From Chlamydiota bacterium (GTDB lineage: Bacteria; Chlamydiota; Chlamydiia; Chlamydiales; Criblamydiaceae): a stretch of DNA of 5,568 nucleotides. This document shows, in pieces, positions 4,868-5,568 of the stretch. The position numbers and the translations under genes are program-made. How positions within the stretch are numbered: position 1 is the first letter of the stretch; every line of letters begins with the position of its first letter. The DNA is taken from contig JAJFMC010000154.1 in NCBI GenBank assembly GCA_021772365.1, forward strand, positions 1 through 5,568. Direction: 5' to 3'. The notes under the pieces were generated by a model. That model had not been told where the DNA came from, did not search any database, and saw nothing but the letters and a program-made list of their open reading frames with translations.

Positions 4868-5568
4868 GTGAATGAACAGCAAAAAGGGTTTGAAGATTTC
4901 GGCCTCCATGAAAATATCCTAAAAGCCATCAGTAAGTTGGGTTATCAAAAACCAACTCCGATTCAAGAAAAAGCGATTCCTATTATCCAAAATGGACGAG
5001 ACCTTATTGCATTAGCCCAAACTGGATCAGGAAAAACTGCGACCTGTACGATACCTGTTTGCAACAGGGTTAATACCGACACTACTGCTATTCAAGCATT
5101 GATTATTGTGCCGACCAGAGAACTTGCGATGCAGTATGCCACTGAAGCCCAAAAAATCGGTAAGTATCATGGGGTGAAGGCTTTTGCTATGTTCGGTGGG
5201 GAAGATGACTCTTTACAAGAGGCTAAATTGGGTGCAGGTGTCCATGTCCTCATCGCAACACCAGGTAGATTGATCGATTTTATTTATTCAAATAGGATTG
5301 ACTTAAGTAATGTAGAGACGCTCATCCTTGATGAAGCTGATGAGATGCTGAGTATGGGATTTTATGATGATTTAGAATTTGTCATAGATTGTTTGATTCA
5401 TAAACATCAAACTCTTCTTTTCTCAGCAACGATGCCTCCAAAAATTCGTCAGCTAGCAAAGCTGCATATGAAGGATCACTTGGAAGTTTCGTTAATTACT
5501 AATGAAGCGAGCCCTTCACAAATTAAACATCAGTTTGTCTACTGCAGACCACACGAAAAAGAAAAAAA
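4868..5568 (+). CDS. DEAD-box ATP-dependent RNA helicase, 3' end cut by window edge
   Basis: ATP-driven RNA duplex unwinding or RNP remodelling enzyme of superfamily 2, acting in ribosome assembly, mRNA turnover or cold adaptation in bacteria. The 233 residues present cover the N-terminal RecA-like domain: Q motif (Phe8 or Phe11, then GYQKPTPIQ at 25-33), motif I AQTGSGKT at 50-57, Ia PTRELA at 82-87, GG at 110-111, Ib TPGRL at 131-135, motif II DEAD at 155-158 and motif III SAT at 186-188. All are intact. The second RecA domain (motifs IV-VI) and any RNA-binding tail lie beyond the edge, so the subfamily (RhlE-, CshA- or DeaD-like) cannot be set. The start is GTG; the nearby ATG at 4872 is in another frame. 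The gene follows the PgpH-like gene by 30 bp with no terminator between, so they are probably co-transcribed. The window stops inside an A-rich stretch. Confidence 0.95.
   Translation, partial: MNEQQKGFEDFGLHENILKAISKLGYQKPTPIQEKAIPIIQNGRDLIALAQTGSGKTATCTIPVCNRVNTDTTAIQALIIVPTRELAMQYATEAQKIGKYHGVKAFAMFGGEDDSLQEAKLGAGVHVLIATPGRLIDFIYSNRIDLSNVETLILDEADEMLSMGFYDDLEFVIDCLIHKHQTLLFSATMPPKIRQLAKLHMKDHLEVSLITNEASPSQIKHQFVYCRPHEKEK

Noticed and set aside
4872..4874. ATG as an alternative helicase start
   Set aside because: It is not in the helicase frame; the Q motif region requires the frame of GTG 4868.

Overview
The window is an ordinary chromosomal segment of moderately low GC, carrying four protein genes in two divergent pairs around one intergenic region of about 310 bp. 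The DnaX protein contains the block DGASHRGIDDIRQINETV around its ATPase core. I associate this wording with Chlamydiota rather than with Proteobacteria or Firmicutes, so a chlamydia-like bacterium, perhaps an amoeba-associated lineage, is my best guess at phylum level. This is an inference from memory, not a search result. No tRNA, rRNA, CRISPR array, insertion sequence, transposase or prophage gene was seen.

Left arm, minus strand: galE (UDP-hexose 4-epimerase, complete) reads leftward and is followed after a 71-bp gap by dnaX (DNA polymerase III clamp-loader tau/gamma subunit). dnaX runs off the left edge in a proline-rich linker containing a run of ten C residues on the coding strand. A sigma70-like promoter candidate for dnaX overlaps the very end of galE.

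Centre: the galE/pgpH intergenic region (2372-2683) holds a good sigma70-like promoter candidate for the rightward genes, a weak one for galE, and a series of short inverted repeats. The last of these ends directly beside the Shine-Dalgarno sequence of the rightward gene.

Right arm, plus strand: a complete 717-residue 7TM-HD protein of the PgpH/YqfF family (probable cyclic-di-AMP phosphodiesterase), then after 30 bp a GTG-started DEAD-box RNA helicase. The helicase is cut by the right edge after motif III. The pair is probably co-transcribed.

Functionally the genes cover nucleotide-sugar supply for surface glycans, chromosome replication, second-messenger breakdown at the membrane and RNA remodelling. 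I found no convincing undescribed multi-gene system. The points most worth a second look are the C10 tract at the expected tau/gamma boundary of dnaX, the structured leader of the PgpH-like gene, and the leucine at the specificity position of GalE.
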